NCBI GenBank assembly: GCA_964392365.1
Contig: CAYMPH010000001.1
Coordinates: 372,001 to 436,000, forward strand
Reading direction: 5' to 3'
Length of the DNA: 64,000 bases
Source of the DNA: CAYMPH01 sp964392365
GTDB taxonomy: Bacteria > Spirochaetota > UBA4802 > UBA5550
The notes under the pieces were generated by a model. It was not told where the DNA came from and made no database searches. It was given only the letters and a program-made list of their open reading frames with translations. This document shows, piece by piece, positions 35,096 through 43,850 of the stretch. The position numbers and the translations under genes were made by a program. Each line of letters opens with the position of its first letter. Position 1 is the first letter of the stretch.

Positions 35096-35577
35096 TGGAA
35101 GTTCTGGAAATGGAAGGAATGTATACAATAGTTAAACCCTCTAATATAAAAAGAAGAAAGCGTCTTGGTTGCGGACCAAGCAGCGGTAAAGGCGGAACTT
35201 GCGGTAGAGGAGATAAAGGTCAGCTGAGCAGATCCGGAAGCGGACATAGACCATGGTTTGAAGGCGGACAGATGCCTTTACAAAGACGAGTTCCTAAAAG
35301 AGGATTTAATAATATATTTAAAACTGAATTTCAGATCGTAAATTTATCTTCAATTGATAAATTGTCTGACAAAGAAATTACAGCTGAAATTTTATTAAAA
35401 AAAAGACTTATTAAGAATAAAAATAAAATGATAAAAGTTTTATCTTCAGGTGAATTAACCAAACCGGTTAAAATTTATGCTGATGCATTTTCAGACTCAG
35501 CTGTAGAAAAGATAAAAAAAGCTGGCGGAGAAGCTATTATCAGAGATTATCCATCTAAAATTGAAACAGTTAAATAA
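35095..35577 (+). CDS. rplO: 50S ribosomal protein L15
   Basis: L15 has a long Gly/Arg-rich N terminus that winds through 23S rRNA: RRKRLGCGPSSGKGGTCGRG, then KGQLSRSGSGHRPWFEGGQM. The length is 160 residues from the overlapping ATG at 35095. ATGs at 35110 and 35119 are possible shorter starts, and the family similarity begins at about residue 9. secY follows after 9 bases. Confidence 0.94.
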   Translation: MEVLEMEGMYTIVKPSNIKRRKRLGCGPSSGKGGTCGRGDKGQLSRSGSGHRPWFEGGQMPLQRRVPKRGFNNIFKTEFQIVNLSSIDKLSDKEITAEILLKKRLIKNKNKMIKVLSSGELTKPVKIYADAFSDSAVEKIKKAGGEAIIRDYPSKIETVK

Positions 35578-35586
35578 GAGAAAATA

Positions 35587-36927
35587 ATGTCGAGTGCATT
35601 TATTAATATATTTAAAGTTCCTGAAATAAGAAATAGAATATTATTTACACTATTTATACTTATTGTATATAGAATAGGGGCTCACATCCCTGTTCCTGGA
35701 ATGAATGTTGAAGCATTGAAAGAATATTTTAATGAAGTTCAAGCTGGCGGTCTGCTTGATTTTATGGATCTTTTTTCAGGTGGTGCTTTAAAAAGATTTA
35801 CTATATTTGCATTGGGAATTATGCCATATATATCATCATCAATTATTGTTGATTTATTAAAAATTGTTTTCCCTACTCTTGAAAGATTATCAAAAGAAGG
35901 CCCTGAAGGCTATAAAAAGCTTAATCAATATATAAAATACGGCACAGTTTTTTTATGCCTGATCCAATCTGCTACACTTACTGTATGGATGAGATCAATG
36001 AGAACAAGAGCTGGCGGATCAGTTGTACCTGAGGATGCTGGGATAGGATTTATAATTACAGCAGTTGTAGCTGTAACTACCGGAACAATAGTTTTAATGT
36101 GGTTTGGTGAACAGATTACAGAAAGAGGAATTGGCAATGGAATATCTCTTCTGATTTTTGCAGGTATTGTTGTCAGACTTCCACAGGCTTTTGTTGCAAC
36201 TCTGAAGAAGATTGGAGATACTGGAGAACCGATTGTAGGAATTATACTTCTTGGACTTTTTCTTTTAGTTATTGCAGCTTCAATTGCATTGATACTCGGG
36301 GCAAGACGAATCCCTGTTCAATATGGGAAGAAAATGTCCGGAGTTGGAATGATGCAGAGAAGTGCTCAATATATACCGTTAAAAGTAAATGCAGCAGGGG
36401 TTATACCAATTATTTTTGCTTCAGCTTTACTGACCTTTCCGTCGCAAATGATGAGTATGCTTGGCGGCGGTCACAATTCGATAATGAATAAAATTCAATA
36501 TTGGCTATCTCCCGGACATCCGGTTTATATAATATTTTATAGCGGATTAATTATCTTTTTCTGTTTTTTTTACACAGCAGTAAGATTTAATCCAAATGAT
36601 ATTGCAGATAATTTAAAAAAATATAATGGGTTTATTCCAGGAATAAGACCAGGACAAAATACAACTGAATATCTGATGTACATATTAAACAGAATAACAT
36701 TATTTGGAGCAATTTTTCTTGCTATGATAGCGGTTGTTCCTGATTTTATTTTAAAGATCTGGCCTGAACAGGTATCAGTTGAAATGGCTTATATATTCGG
36801 AGGCACATCTCTTCTTATTATTGTTGGAGTTGCTCTTGACACTTTAAAGCAGATTGAATCTCAATTACTAATGAGACATTATGACGGATTTATAAAAAAT
36901 ACAAAGATCCGCGGCAGAAATTCTTAA
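35587..36927 (+). CDS. secY: Preprotein translocase subunit SecY
   Basis: SecY is the channel subunit of the Sec translocon. The 446-residue protein has ten hydrophobic spans, the N-terminal GAHIPVPGMNVEALKEYF, MPYISSSIIVDLL in helix 2, GERGIGNG-like TERGIGNGISLLIF, and the cytosolic loop with YNGFIPGIRPGQNT, whose Arg contacts SecA. infA follows directly, so the adk and map genes that often lie here are absent. Confidence 0.97.
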   Translation: MSSAFINIFKVPEIRNRILFTLFILIVYRIGAHIPVPGMNVEALKEYFNEVQAGGLLDFMDLFSGGALKRFTIFALGIMPYISSSIIVDLLKIVFPTLERLSKEGPEGYKKLNQYIKYGTVFLCLIQSATLTVWMRSMRTRAGGSVVPEDAGIGFIITAVVAVTTGTIVLMWFGEQITERGIGNGISLLIFAGIVVRLPQAFVATLKKIGDTGEPIVGIILLGLFLLVIAASIALILGARRIPVQYGKKMSGVGMMQRSAQYIPLKVNAAGVIPIIFASALLTFPSQMMSMLGGGHNSIMNKIQYWLSPGHPVYIIFYSGLIIFFCFFYTAVRFNPNDIADNLKKYNGFIPGIRPGQNTTEYLMYILNRITLFGAIFLAMIAVVPDFILKIWPEQVSVEMAYIFGGTSLLIIVGVALDTLKQIESQLLMRHYDGFIKNTKIRGRNS

Positions 36928-36951
36928 AAATATTTGCAATAGAGAGAAGTA

Positions 36952-37170
36952 ATGGCAAAAGAGGAACCAATAGAAGTTGAAGGAGTTGTAGTAGATCCTT
37001 TACCGAATGCAATGTTCAGAGTTAAACTTGAAAACGGTCATGTTGTTTTAGCTCATATTTCCGGTAAAATGAGAATGCATTATATAAGAATTTTAGCAGG
37101 CGATAAAGTAACAGTTGAACTTTCCCCGTATGATTTAAACAGGGGAAGGATTATTTATAGGGCAAAGTAA
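36952..37170 (+). CDS. infA: Translation initiation factor IF-1
   Basis: IF-1 occupies the 30S A site during initiation. The 72-residue OB-fold protein has VEGVVVDPLPNAMFRVKLEN, GKMRMHYIRILAGDKVTVEL and SPYDLNRGRIIYR, a near-perfect family match. AGAGAGAAGT is before the ATG. rpmJ follows after 19 bases. Confidence 0.97.
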   Translation: MAKEEPIEVEGVVVDPLPNAMFRVKLENGHVVLAHISGKMRMHYIRILAGDKVTVELSPYDLNRGRIIYRAK

Positions 37171-37189
37171 AGTATTAAAGAGGAACAAT

Positions 37190-37327
37190 ATGAAAGTCAG
37201 AGTATCAGTTAAAAAAATATGCAGTGAATGTAAAGTAATCAAGAGACATGGTGTTGTCAGAGTTATCTGCACAAGTAATCCACGTCACAAACAAAGACAA
37301 AAAGTTCGCGTTGCGAAAAAACATTAA
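37190..37327 (+). CDS. rpmJ: 50S ribosomal protein L36
   Basis: A 45-residue gene. MKVRVSVKKICSECKVIKRH is the L36 N terminus. Cys11, Cys14, Cys27 and His33 give the C-C-C-H zinc site of the C+ form. It carries a short basic C-terminal extension (KVRVAKKH) beyond the usual 37-38 residues. AGAGGAAC is the RBS. Confidence 0.95.
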   Translation: MKVRVSVKKICSECKVIKRHGVVRVICTSNPRHKQRQKVRVAKKH

Positions 37328-37343
37328 GATATAAGAGGAATAT

Positions 37344-37715
37344 ATGGCAAGGATTTCGGGAGTTGATTTACCGACAGTAAAAAGAATTGAGGTGGCATTA
37401 ACATATATTTTTGGTATTGGTCCATCTATGTCAAAAAGAATTCTGGCAGGTGCTGGAGTTGATCCTGACAAAAGAGTTAAAGACCTTACTGATGAAGAAA
37501 TAAACAATTTAAGAAAAACAATTGAAAAAACAACAAAAGTAGAAGGTGATCTCAGAACTGAGATTGCCATGAATATTAAAAGGCTTATGGATATTGGCTG
37601 CTATAGAGGATTAAGACATAGAAGAGGTCTTCCTGTTAGAGGTCAGAATACAAAAAATAATGCGCGAACCCGTAAAGGAAACAGGAAAGGCGCTCCAGGT
37701 AAAAAAAAGAAGTAA
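37344..37715 (+). CDS. rpsM: 30S ribosomal protein S13
   Basis: S13 is a head protein contacting the P-site tRNA and the 50S. The 123 residues show MARISGVDLPTVKRIEVALT, the helix-two-turn-helix, and the signature CYRGLRHRRGLPVRGQNTKN. Its basic tail ends in KKKK. rpsK starts after 11 bases. Confidence 0.97.
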   Translation: MARISGVDLPTVKRIEVALTYIFGIGPSMSKRILAGAGVDPDKRVKDLTDEEINNLRKTIEKTTKVEGDLRTEIAMNIKRLMDIGCYRGLRHRRGLPVRGQNTKNNARTRKGNRKGAPGKKKK

Positions 37716-37726
37716 GGAGATTTTAG

Positions 37727-38113
37727 GTGAAGCAGAATCGTATCAAGAAAAAAGATAAAAAAAATGTGCCTGTTGGAAAAGCATTTATAAGGGCAACATA
37801 CAATAATACAATAATATCCCTTACTGATATGCAGGGAAATGTCATTTCCTGGGCAAGTTCCGGTGGTGAAGGTTTCAAGGGATCAAGAAAATCAACACCA
37901 TTTGCTGCTCAGATGGCGGCAAAAAGTGCTGTTCAGAAGGCAATGGATTCAGCCGGTTTGAAAACAGTTGAAGTTCTTGTAAAAGGACCCGGAATAGGCA
38001 GAGAAGCGGCAATCAGATCAATTTTTCAATCAGGACTTACAATTTCAAAAATTAAAGATATGACACCTGTGCCTCATAATGGCTGCAGACCTAAAAAGAG
38101 AAGAAGAGTTTGA
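37727..38113 (+). CDS. rpsK: 30S ribosomal protein S11
   Basis: An S11 platform protein of 128 residues from a GTG start, with AAGGAGA just upstream. It contains ATYNNTIISLTDMQGNVISW, SSGGEGFKGSRKSTPFAAQM and the end DMTPVPHNGCRPKKRRRV, all standard. Confidence 0.97.
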   Translation: MKQNRIKKKDKKNVPVGKAFIRATYNNTIISLTDMQGNVISWASSGGEGFKGSRKSTPFAAQMAAKSAVQKAMDSAGLKTVEVLVKGPGIGREAAIRSIFQSGLTISKIKDMTPVPHNGCRPKKRRRV

Positions 38114-38127
38114 CGGAGAGATAAATT

Positions 38128-38760
38128 ATGGGTAAATATACTGGACCAAGTTGTAAATTATGTAGAAGAGAAATGCAGCCTCTAATGCTGAAAGGACAGA
38201 GGTGCTTAACAGATAAATGTGTTTTGAAAGGGAAGAAAAAATATCCTCCCGGACCACCAAAAAAGAAAAGAAGTAAAATGTCTGATTATGCTGTCATGTT
38301 AAGAGAAAAACAGAAAATCAAAAGAAGCTATGGACTTCTTGAGAAGCAATTTAGATTATTATTTGATGATGCCAACAGAATGAAAGGCGTTACAGGTGAT
38401 AATATGCTGTCATTACTTGAACGAAGACTTGATAATGTAATTTATAGAATGGGCTTTGCTTCTTCAAGAAGACAGGCAAGACAGCTAGTTCAGCATGGTC
38501 ATGTAATGGTTAATAATGTTCTTGTTAATATTTCATCATTTAGCCTGAAAGAAAACATGACTATTGAAATTAGAGAATATCATAAAGCTAATACTTTGAT
38601 GGATGATTCAATAAAATTGGCTAAAGCCACTGACTCAATTCCAGAATGGGTATCAGTTGATTTTGATAAAAAAACTGGTAAAATTGCAAGATTGCCTATA
38701 CGAAGCGACATTAAAGCAGTTTTCAACGAGCAGCTTGTTGTTGAATTGTATTCAAAATAA
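38128..38760 (+). CDS. rpsD: 30S ribosomal protein S4, zinc-binding form
   Basis: A primary 16S rRNA binder and, in E. coli, the alpha-operon repressor. The 210-residue protein has N-terminal Cys9, Cys12, Cys26 and Cys31, so it is the zinc-binding (C+) type. The S4 RNA-binding domain RLDNVIYRMGFASSRRQARQ LVQHGHV follows at about 93-118. rpoA starts after 43 bases. Confidence 0.96.
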   Translation: MGKYTGPSCKLCRREMQPLMLKGQRCLTDKCVLKGKKKYPPGPPKKKRSKMSDYAVMLREKQKIKRSYGLLEKQFRLLFDDANRMKGVTGDNMLSLLERRLDNVIYRMGFASSRRQARQLVQHGHVMVNNVLVNISSFSLKENMTIEIREYHKANTLMDDSIKLAKATDSIPEWVSVDFDKKTGKIARLPIRSDIKAVFNEQLVVELYSK

Positions 38761-38803
38761 TTTTCTTTAGATTTACTTGCTTTAATAATAGACGGAGGTT
38801 CAG

Positions 38804-39769
38804 ATGGCCCCAAAAAATTTGCTAAAGGGCTTTAAAAGACCGAATAAAATAGTATTTGAACATGATGAACTTCAAAAGGATTACGGCAGATTTATTGCAG
38901 AACCTTTTGAAAAAGGTTATGGTCTGACTATCGGTAATACATTAAGAAGGGTTATGCTTTCTTCTATAGAAGGAGCGGCTATTTCCGCAATTAAAATTGA
39001 GGGAGTATCGCACGAGTTTCAGACTATTAAAGGCGTTTATGAAGATGTTGCAAGAATTATTCTTAATCTGAAAAAGTTAAGAGTAAAATATGATGGTGAA
39101 ATGTCAAAAGTACTTCATATAATCAAGAAGGGTCCCGGTGACTTTACAGGGAATGATTTTAATATTGATTCTGAAGTAGAAGTAATGAATACAGATTTAG
39201 TAATTGCTACTTTAAATGATTCAGCTGTTATTGATATGGAAGTTCAGATTGACAGGGGCCGAGGATATGTTCCTGCAGAAATGAATAAAGCAAATACTGA
39301 GAATATAGGTGTTATTCCTATTGATTCACTTTATTCGCCAATTAAAAAAGTTAATGTTAATATTGAAGACACTCGAGTTGGACAGAGAACTGACTTTGAT
39401 AAATTGATACTTGAAGTTTGGACAGATGGATCGATTGCACCTGAAAATGCACTTGCATATGCTGCAAAAATTGCAAAAGATCATATGAGTATATTTATCA
39501 ATTTTGAGGAAGAAGTTGAAGAAGAAATCGATCAGATTGATGAAAATGCAGAGAAACTTAAAGTTTTATTATCTAAATCAATAGATGAAATAGAATTATC
39601 TGTTAGGGCATATAATACTTTTAAAAGTCTTGATATGTCTACACTTGAACAAGTAGTTAAGAAAACTGAAGATGAATTAAGAAAATCAAAACATTTTAGT
39701 GATGTAGTATTAAAAGAAATAAAATCCAAGCTTGAGCAGCATCATTTAAATCTTGGACTTAAGGAATAG
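38804..39769 (+). CDS. rpoA: RNA polymerase subunit alpha
   Basis: Alpha nucleates RNA polymerase assembly. The 321-residue protein has the NTD motifs EPFEKGYGLTIGNTLRRVML and IDRGRGYVPAE and a C-terminal domain from about 250. In the CTD, Arg of ELSVRAYN (E. coli R265) and Asn (N268) are present, but the loop that in E. coli reads GKKS (G296-S299) is SDVV in KHFSDVVLKEIK. Three residues that contact UP-element DNA are thus changed. GACGGAGG is the RBS. Confidence 0.96.
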   Translation: MAPKNLLKGFKRPNKIVFEHDELQKDYGRFIAEPFEKGYGLTIGNTLRRVMLSSIEGAAISAIKIEGVSHEFQTIKGVYEDVARIILNLKKLRVKYDGEMSKVLHIIKKGPGDFTGNDFNIDSEVEVMNTDLVIATLNDSAVIDMEVQIDRGRGYVPAEMNKANTENIGVIPIDSLYSPIKKVNVNIEDTRVGQRTDFDKLILEVWTDGSIAPENALAYAAKIAKDHMSIFINFEEEVEEEIDQIDENAEKLKVLLSKSIDEIELSVRAYNTFKSLDMSTLEQVVKKTEDELRKSKHFSDVVLKEIKSKLEQHHLNLGLKE

Positions 39770-39781
39770 ACGGAGTAAGAA

Positions 39782-40252
39782 ATGAGACACAAAAACAGCG
39801 TAAGACAATTAGGCAGAACTTCTGAGCATAGAAAAGCAATGTTCAGTAATATGGTTACTTCTTTATTTCTACATGAAAGAATAGTAACAACAAAAACAAA
39901 AGCTAAAGAATTAAAAAGAATTTCTGAAAAGTTAATAACAAGATCAAAAAAGAATCTACTTCCTGATTCTAATGATGCAAAAAAGCTGCATAATAAAAGA
40001 GAAGTTCTAAAAACAGTAAGAGACAGAGACGTTATGGCTAAATTATTTGATGATATAGCTCACAGATTTAAAGACAGAAAAGGCGGTTATACAAGAATTT
40101 ATCTTCTTGGAAATAGAGCCGGTGACGCAGCTGAAATGGCTATAATTGAACTGGTGGAAAGAAAAATTAAAGAAAAAGCAGCTCCAGCTCCAAAAGATGT
40201 TAAAGAAAAAAAAGAAAAGAAAGAGAAAATAGAGAAAAAAGATAAAAAGTAA
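39782..40252 (+). CDS. rplQ: 50S ribosomal protein L17
   Basis: L17 is the last gene of the block. The 156-residue protein begins MRHKNSVRQLGRTSEHRKAM and has TTKTKAKELKRISEKLI and GGYTRIYLLGNRAGDAAEMA. A Lys/Glu-rich low-complexity tail of about 30 residues extends it beyond the 120-130 typical of many bacteria. Confidence 0.96.
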   Translation: MRHKNSVRQLGRTSEHRKAMFSNMVTSLFLHERIVTTKTKAKELKRISEKLITRSKKNLLPDSNDAKKLHNKREVLKTVRDRDVMAKLFDDIAHRFKDRKGGYTRIYLLGNRAGDAAEMAIIELVERKIKEKAAPAPKDVKEKKEKKEKIEKKDKK

Positions 40253-40270
40253 AATACTTTATATATAAAT

Positions 40271-40302
40271 AAAAAAGCCTCGATTCAAATCGAGGCTTTT
40301 TT
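40271..40302. terminator. Bidirectional terminator after rplQ
   Basis: A-tract, stem GCCTCGAT (40277-40284), loop TCAA, stem ATCGAGGC (40289-40296), T-tract. It closes the 30 kb ribosomal block and, read on the minus strand, also the convergent gene at 40330-41211. Confidence 0.92.
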
Positions 40303-40329
40303 ATTTATATATTTAAGGTGGTTAAATTA

Positions 40330-41211
40330 CTATTTTTTATCCTGATCCTGTTTTTGCGGCTGAATCATATTTGCTCTCTGCATTTCTATTTTATGAAAAA
40401 GTTCTATGTTGTCATTTGCGTCAACTTTATATTTTTCAGGTATCCTGGAATCGTAAATCGGTAATACCTGTTGTCCTGAAAAAAATGTTGCTGAGAGCCT
40501 GTTTTTTTGATCTTGAAGTCCTTCCTGTTTTATACCTATTTTATGAATTTCAATACCAAGTTTTTTTGATTCTCTGCAATTAAAAATTGATAGAAGATAT
40601 CTATCGATAATATAATTAAGTGTTTCAGATGTAATATTTTTTTTATTTTTTATATATTCAATTTCAGGGTCGTTGTAGTAGGAAAGCGCTTCATGATATC
40701 GTTTGTAGCCTTCCTGCAAGTAAGATGCAATCCTTAATCTGTCCTGATAGAAATGGAAATTCTTCTCATTGTAGGGTTTTACATCATAAAGCGGATTAAA
40801 AGGCCTTCGGAAATATGTCATTTCTCCGCTATTTTTCCCATATTTTATAATAATATCAAACGAATCTTTTGAAGTTGAATCAAGAATATCTTTTGTTCTA
40901 TCAAGGTAAACTTTTGCAAGCTGCTGCATTAATTTTATTAAATCTTCTTTTACTATTCTATATTTTATGTATGAGTCTGAAAATTTCTGTCCATAATATA
41001 ATTCGCTGGCTTCCTGAAATTTTTTTTGTACATCATCATATTTGGTTTTAATGCCGTCATCAGGAAAGTTTTCGACCATTACTTTTATAGATCTTAAAGT
41101 TCCCAGGTTATATCTGTATTCTCTCTGCGTTTTTTCAATAGTAGACATTGAAAAAGATTGATTCGCAAAAATTACTAACATTATTGATATAAGTATAAAG
41201 ATTTTCTTCAT
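40330..41211 (-). CDS. Secreted helical protein of unknown function
   Basis: I do not recognise this 293-residue protein. It has a clear signal peptide (MKKIFILISIMLVIFANQSFS). The mature part is mostly charged and predicted helical (YDDVQKKFQEASELYYGQKF, QQLAKVYLDRTKDIL), so it resembles tetratricopeptide-like or coiled-coil periplasmic proteins. The tail is Gln/Asp/Lys-rich. It is a single gene convergent with rplQ and divergent from the DUF2225 gene. Confidence 0.75.
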   Translation of the reverse strand: MKKIFILISIMLVIFANQSFSMSTIEKTQREYRYNLGTLRSIKVMVENFPDDGIKTKYDDVQKKFQEASELYYGQKFSDSYIKYRIVKEDLIKLMQQLAKVYLDRTKDILDSTSKDSFDIIIKYGKNSGEMTYFRRPFNPLYDVKPYNEKNFHFYQDRLRIASYLQEGYKRYHEALSYYNDPEIEYIKNKKNITSETLNYIIDRYLLSIFNCRESKKLGIEIHKIGIKQEGLQDQKNRLSATFFSGQQVLPIYDSRIPEKYKVDANDNIELFHKIEMQRANMIQPQKQDQDKK

Positions 41212-41346
41212 GGAACAATTCCTTGGCAGAGTTTTATTTTATTATCGGAATATTTATTTTTTTCTTGATTAAATTTTATCGGACATAATATATAGTAATA
41301 AGGATTATAATTATAATTTCAGATTTTTCTAAAGAAATGGCAGAAA

Positions 41347-42243
41347 ATGGAAAATAATGCTTCATTAAAAATATCCTACAGACAAAAAAATTCAACAGTT
41401 TGCCCTGTCTGTGGGACTGAGTTTTATAAAGAAGAACTTTTTTCAGGAGGCGGCAGGCTTATAGCTGGCGCACTTTCAGAAGAACTCAGAAGATTATATG
41501 AAGATAATAAAAAATTTGGTAAAATATGTCCGCTTGCATATCAATTAACGGTTTGCCCTGCCTGTCTGTTTACTTCATACCAGAAGGATTTTGTCGAATT
41601 ATCTGCTTCTGAACTGGATAAAATGAAAAGTTTAACCCCAGCCAGAAAAAATGCTATTGTAAAATATTTCGGGAATATCGATTTTAATGATGATAGGAAT
41701 CTTATGTCGGGCGCTGCTTCATATATGCTGGCAATTGATTGTTATGGAATTAGAAATAAAAAAGTTGCACCGACTTTTAAAAATGCTGTAAGTGCTATCA
41801 GAGCAGCATGGCTTTTTAATGATCTTAGTCTTGAAAAACCAGATAAACCTTATAAAAAGATGTCACAGTTTTTTTATAAGAAAGCGTATAATTATTATAT
41901 GCTGATTCTTGAATATGTTCAAAATGGAGCTGAGCCTGCTGATGCTGCCGGGAATATGGGCCCTGACACGGATAAAAACTGGGGTTATGATGGTATTCTT
42001 TATTTAGCTGCTGTGCTTACTGTTAAAGTGGCAGGTCTTGATCCTGATATTAATATGAGAATTGAAAATTTTGAAAAATCAAAAAAATATTTAAGCAGAT
42101 TATTCGGTATGGGCAAAACAACAAAAAACAGACCAACTGAACTGCTTGATAAAACTAAAGCACTTTACGAAAAAATAAATCAAATGCTTGACGAATGGTA
42201 TATAGAGACAGGGAAAAAAGCGGAGGAAGAATTGCCCTCATAG
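41347..42243 (+). CDS. DUF2225 family protein
   Basis: A 298-residue cytosolic protein with a zinc-ribbon-like start: Cys19/Cys22 (VCPVCGTEF), Cys61, and Cys70/Cys73 (VCPACLFTSY). The rest is alpha-helical and TPR-like. This matches DUF2225, a family of unknown function that I associate with spirochaetes and firmicutes. TTGATT (41265) and TATATA (41289) with an 18-base spacer could be its promoter. Its 3' end overlaps truA. Confidence 0.8.
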   Translation: MENNASLKISYRQKNSTVCPVCGTEFYKEELFSGGGRLIAGALSEELRRLYEDNKKFGKICPLAYQLTVCPACLFTSYQKDFVELSASELDKMKSLTPARKNAIVKYFGNIDFNDDRNLMSGAASYMLAIDCYGIRNKKVAPTFKNAVSAIRAAWLFNDLSLEKPDKPYKKMSQFFYKKAYNYYMLILEYVQNGAEPADAAGNMGPDTDKNWGYDGILYLAAVLTVKVAGLDPDINMRIENFEKSKKYLSRLFGMGKTTKNRPTELLDKTKALYEKINQMLDEWYIETGKKAEEELPS

Positions 42244-42989
42244 TACAGTACGATGGAACTTCATATTATGGCTGGCAGATTCAGGCAAAGGGTAATACTG
42301 TTCAATCAGAAATAGAGAGGGCTCTTAAAATTCTTACCAAGGAAGAAATTAGGATAACGGCTGCAGGTAGAACTGACTCAGGCGTTCACGCTCTTGGTCA
42401 GGTAATTCATTTCGATTTAATCAAACCAATGAAACTCGATAGGCTGTGCGGAGCTTTAAATGGAATTTTGCCTTCTGATATTTCTATTAATAATGCTTAT
42501 TATGTACCGGATGATTTTCATGCCAGGTTCGATCCGGTAGAACGAAAATACAGGTATCTGATTTATAATAATGATTTAAGAAATCCATTTATCAAGAATA
42601 GGGCATTGTGGCTGAATAAAAAAATAGATGCAGAATATATTAAGCTGACAATGAATTATATAATCGGTACTCACGATTTTGCTTCTTTTTGTAAAAAGGC
42701 TTCTGCAACGGACGGAACAATTAGAAAAATCAATTCAATAAAAATTGATAGTTATAATGATTTAATTGAAATAGAAATCTCAGGAAATGCATTTCTGCAT
42801 CATATGATTAGAATTATTGTTGGAACTGTTATAGAAATGTTTTTTAATGGATTGCCTCCAGAGCATATTAAAGATATACTTGAGAAAAGAGATAGAGATT
42901 CTGCAGGAAAAACAGCTCCGGCTTATGGTCTGTATCTTTATGAAATAAATTATAACCCGCAATTAAGTTCATACGTCTCAGCTTTTTGA
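42195..42989 (+). CDS. truA: tRNA pseudouridine(38-40) synthase
   Basis: TruA makes pseudouridine at tRNA positions 38-40. The protein has RIALIVQYDGTSYYGWQ near the start, the catalytic Asp61 in GRTDSGVHALGQ, and FHARFDPVERKYRYLIYN. The ATG at 42195 gives 264 residues and overlaps the DUF2225 gene by 49 bases. The first 11 residues look non-native. A GGAGG at 42222-42226 points at an ATT codon (42231) where family similarity begins, so a non-standard start there is possible. Confidence 0.92.
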   Translation: MVYRDREKSGGRIALIVQYDGTSYYGWQIQAKGNTVQSEIERALKILTKEEIRITAAGRTDSGVHALGQVIHFDLIKPMKLDRLCGALNGILPSDISINNAYYVPDDFHARFDPVERKYRYLIYNNDLRNPFIKNRALWLNKKIDAEYIKLTMNYIIGTHDFASFCKKASATDGTIRKINSIKIDSYNDLIEIEISGNAFLHHMIRIIVGTVIEMFFNGLPPEHIKDILEKRDRDSAGKTAPAYGLYLYEINYNPQLSSYVSAF

Positions 42990-43246
42990 AAAAATCGGCT
43001 AAATAAGATTAAAAAGAATATCTTATAGAAAATATGATAATTGATGTCAATAATGCTTCTCAAATGCTTTGGTTGGATAAAAGAGTTCTTCCATTTATTT
43101 TATTTGACATAAAGTGATAATAAAAAAAATATGATAATAATTGCGAATATTAACTAAATTGGTGTAACCTTATTCATATTGAAGATTCTTACATCAGTAG
43201 TTAAAAAATTTTCCATGTCTTATCAGTAAATCAAAAATAATAAAAA

Positions 43247-43813
43247 ATGTTAAATAAACTAAAAATAATAATTCCGGTTTTAATAATAATATCTGTTTCT
43301 ATGCAGGTTTCAGCGCAGGATCGTAAAAATTATTTTTTAAGCCCGCAGATAGGTGCATGGTTCGGGGTTATTGCGCCGCTTGGGCAGACTGCAAATTTAA
43401 TAGATACTAATCTTGGCGGCGGCGGTTTTTTCAGATTCAATCTTCCGCCTGATTTTCTAAAGCTTGGCCTTGATGTTTCGTATCAGAATTTTAAATCAAG
43501 AGGAGTAAATGAGCTTACTTTTGTTCCAATTTACGGAACTGCTCTGTTTCTTCTCCCGTTGAATATACCATTAAAAATTCAGATAAAGCTTGGTGCAGGT
43601 TCTGCATATATGCAGATTAAGCCTGATTTGACTGAGCAGATGGAACCTATTTTTATCGGGGGTGTTGAGGTTTCGTTCCCAGCAGGTAAATATATTAATA
43701 TCGGCTTAAGATTAGATTATATCTATATATTAGAGGCCGGGGTTGTTGCAAATGCACCGGGCGGTCATATCTTTAATGTAGGAATATGTCTTTATTTTAA
43801 TATAATTCCATAA
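43247..43813 (+). CDS. Putative outer-membrane beta-barrel protein
   Basis: A 188-residue protein with a signal peptide (cleavage probably after VSAQ near residue 24), then alternating Gly/aromatic strands such as IGAWFGVIAPLGQ and FFRFNLPPDFLKLGLDVSY. It ends ICLYFNII, with a terminal aromatic-containing strand fitting a small eight-strand barrel. The function is unknown. No good RBS is visible. The 257 bases upstream contain TTGACA at 43104 without a well-placed -10. The lipoprotein gene 37 bases downstream may be cotranscribed. Confidence 0.65.
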   Translation: MLNKLKIIIPVLIIISVSMQVSAQDRKNYFLSPQIGAWFGVIAPLGQTANLIDTNLGGGGFFRFNLPPDFLKLGLDVSYQNFKSRGVNELTFVPIYGTALFLLPLNIPLKIQIKLGAGSAYMQIKPDLTEQMEPIFIGGVEVSFPAGKYINIGLRLDYIYILEAGVVANAPGGHIFNVGICLYFNIIP

Positions 43814-43850
43814 AAAATAAGGTAAATAAAACTAATAGATAAATGCAATT

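Noticed and set aside
43033..43116. 27-codon frame between truA and the beta-barrel gene
   Set aside because: No RBS, no recognisable sequence, and easily expected by chance in this AT-rich gap.
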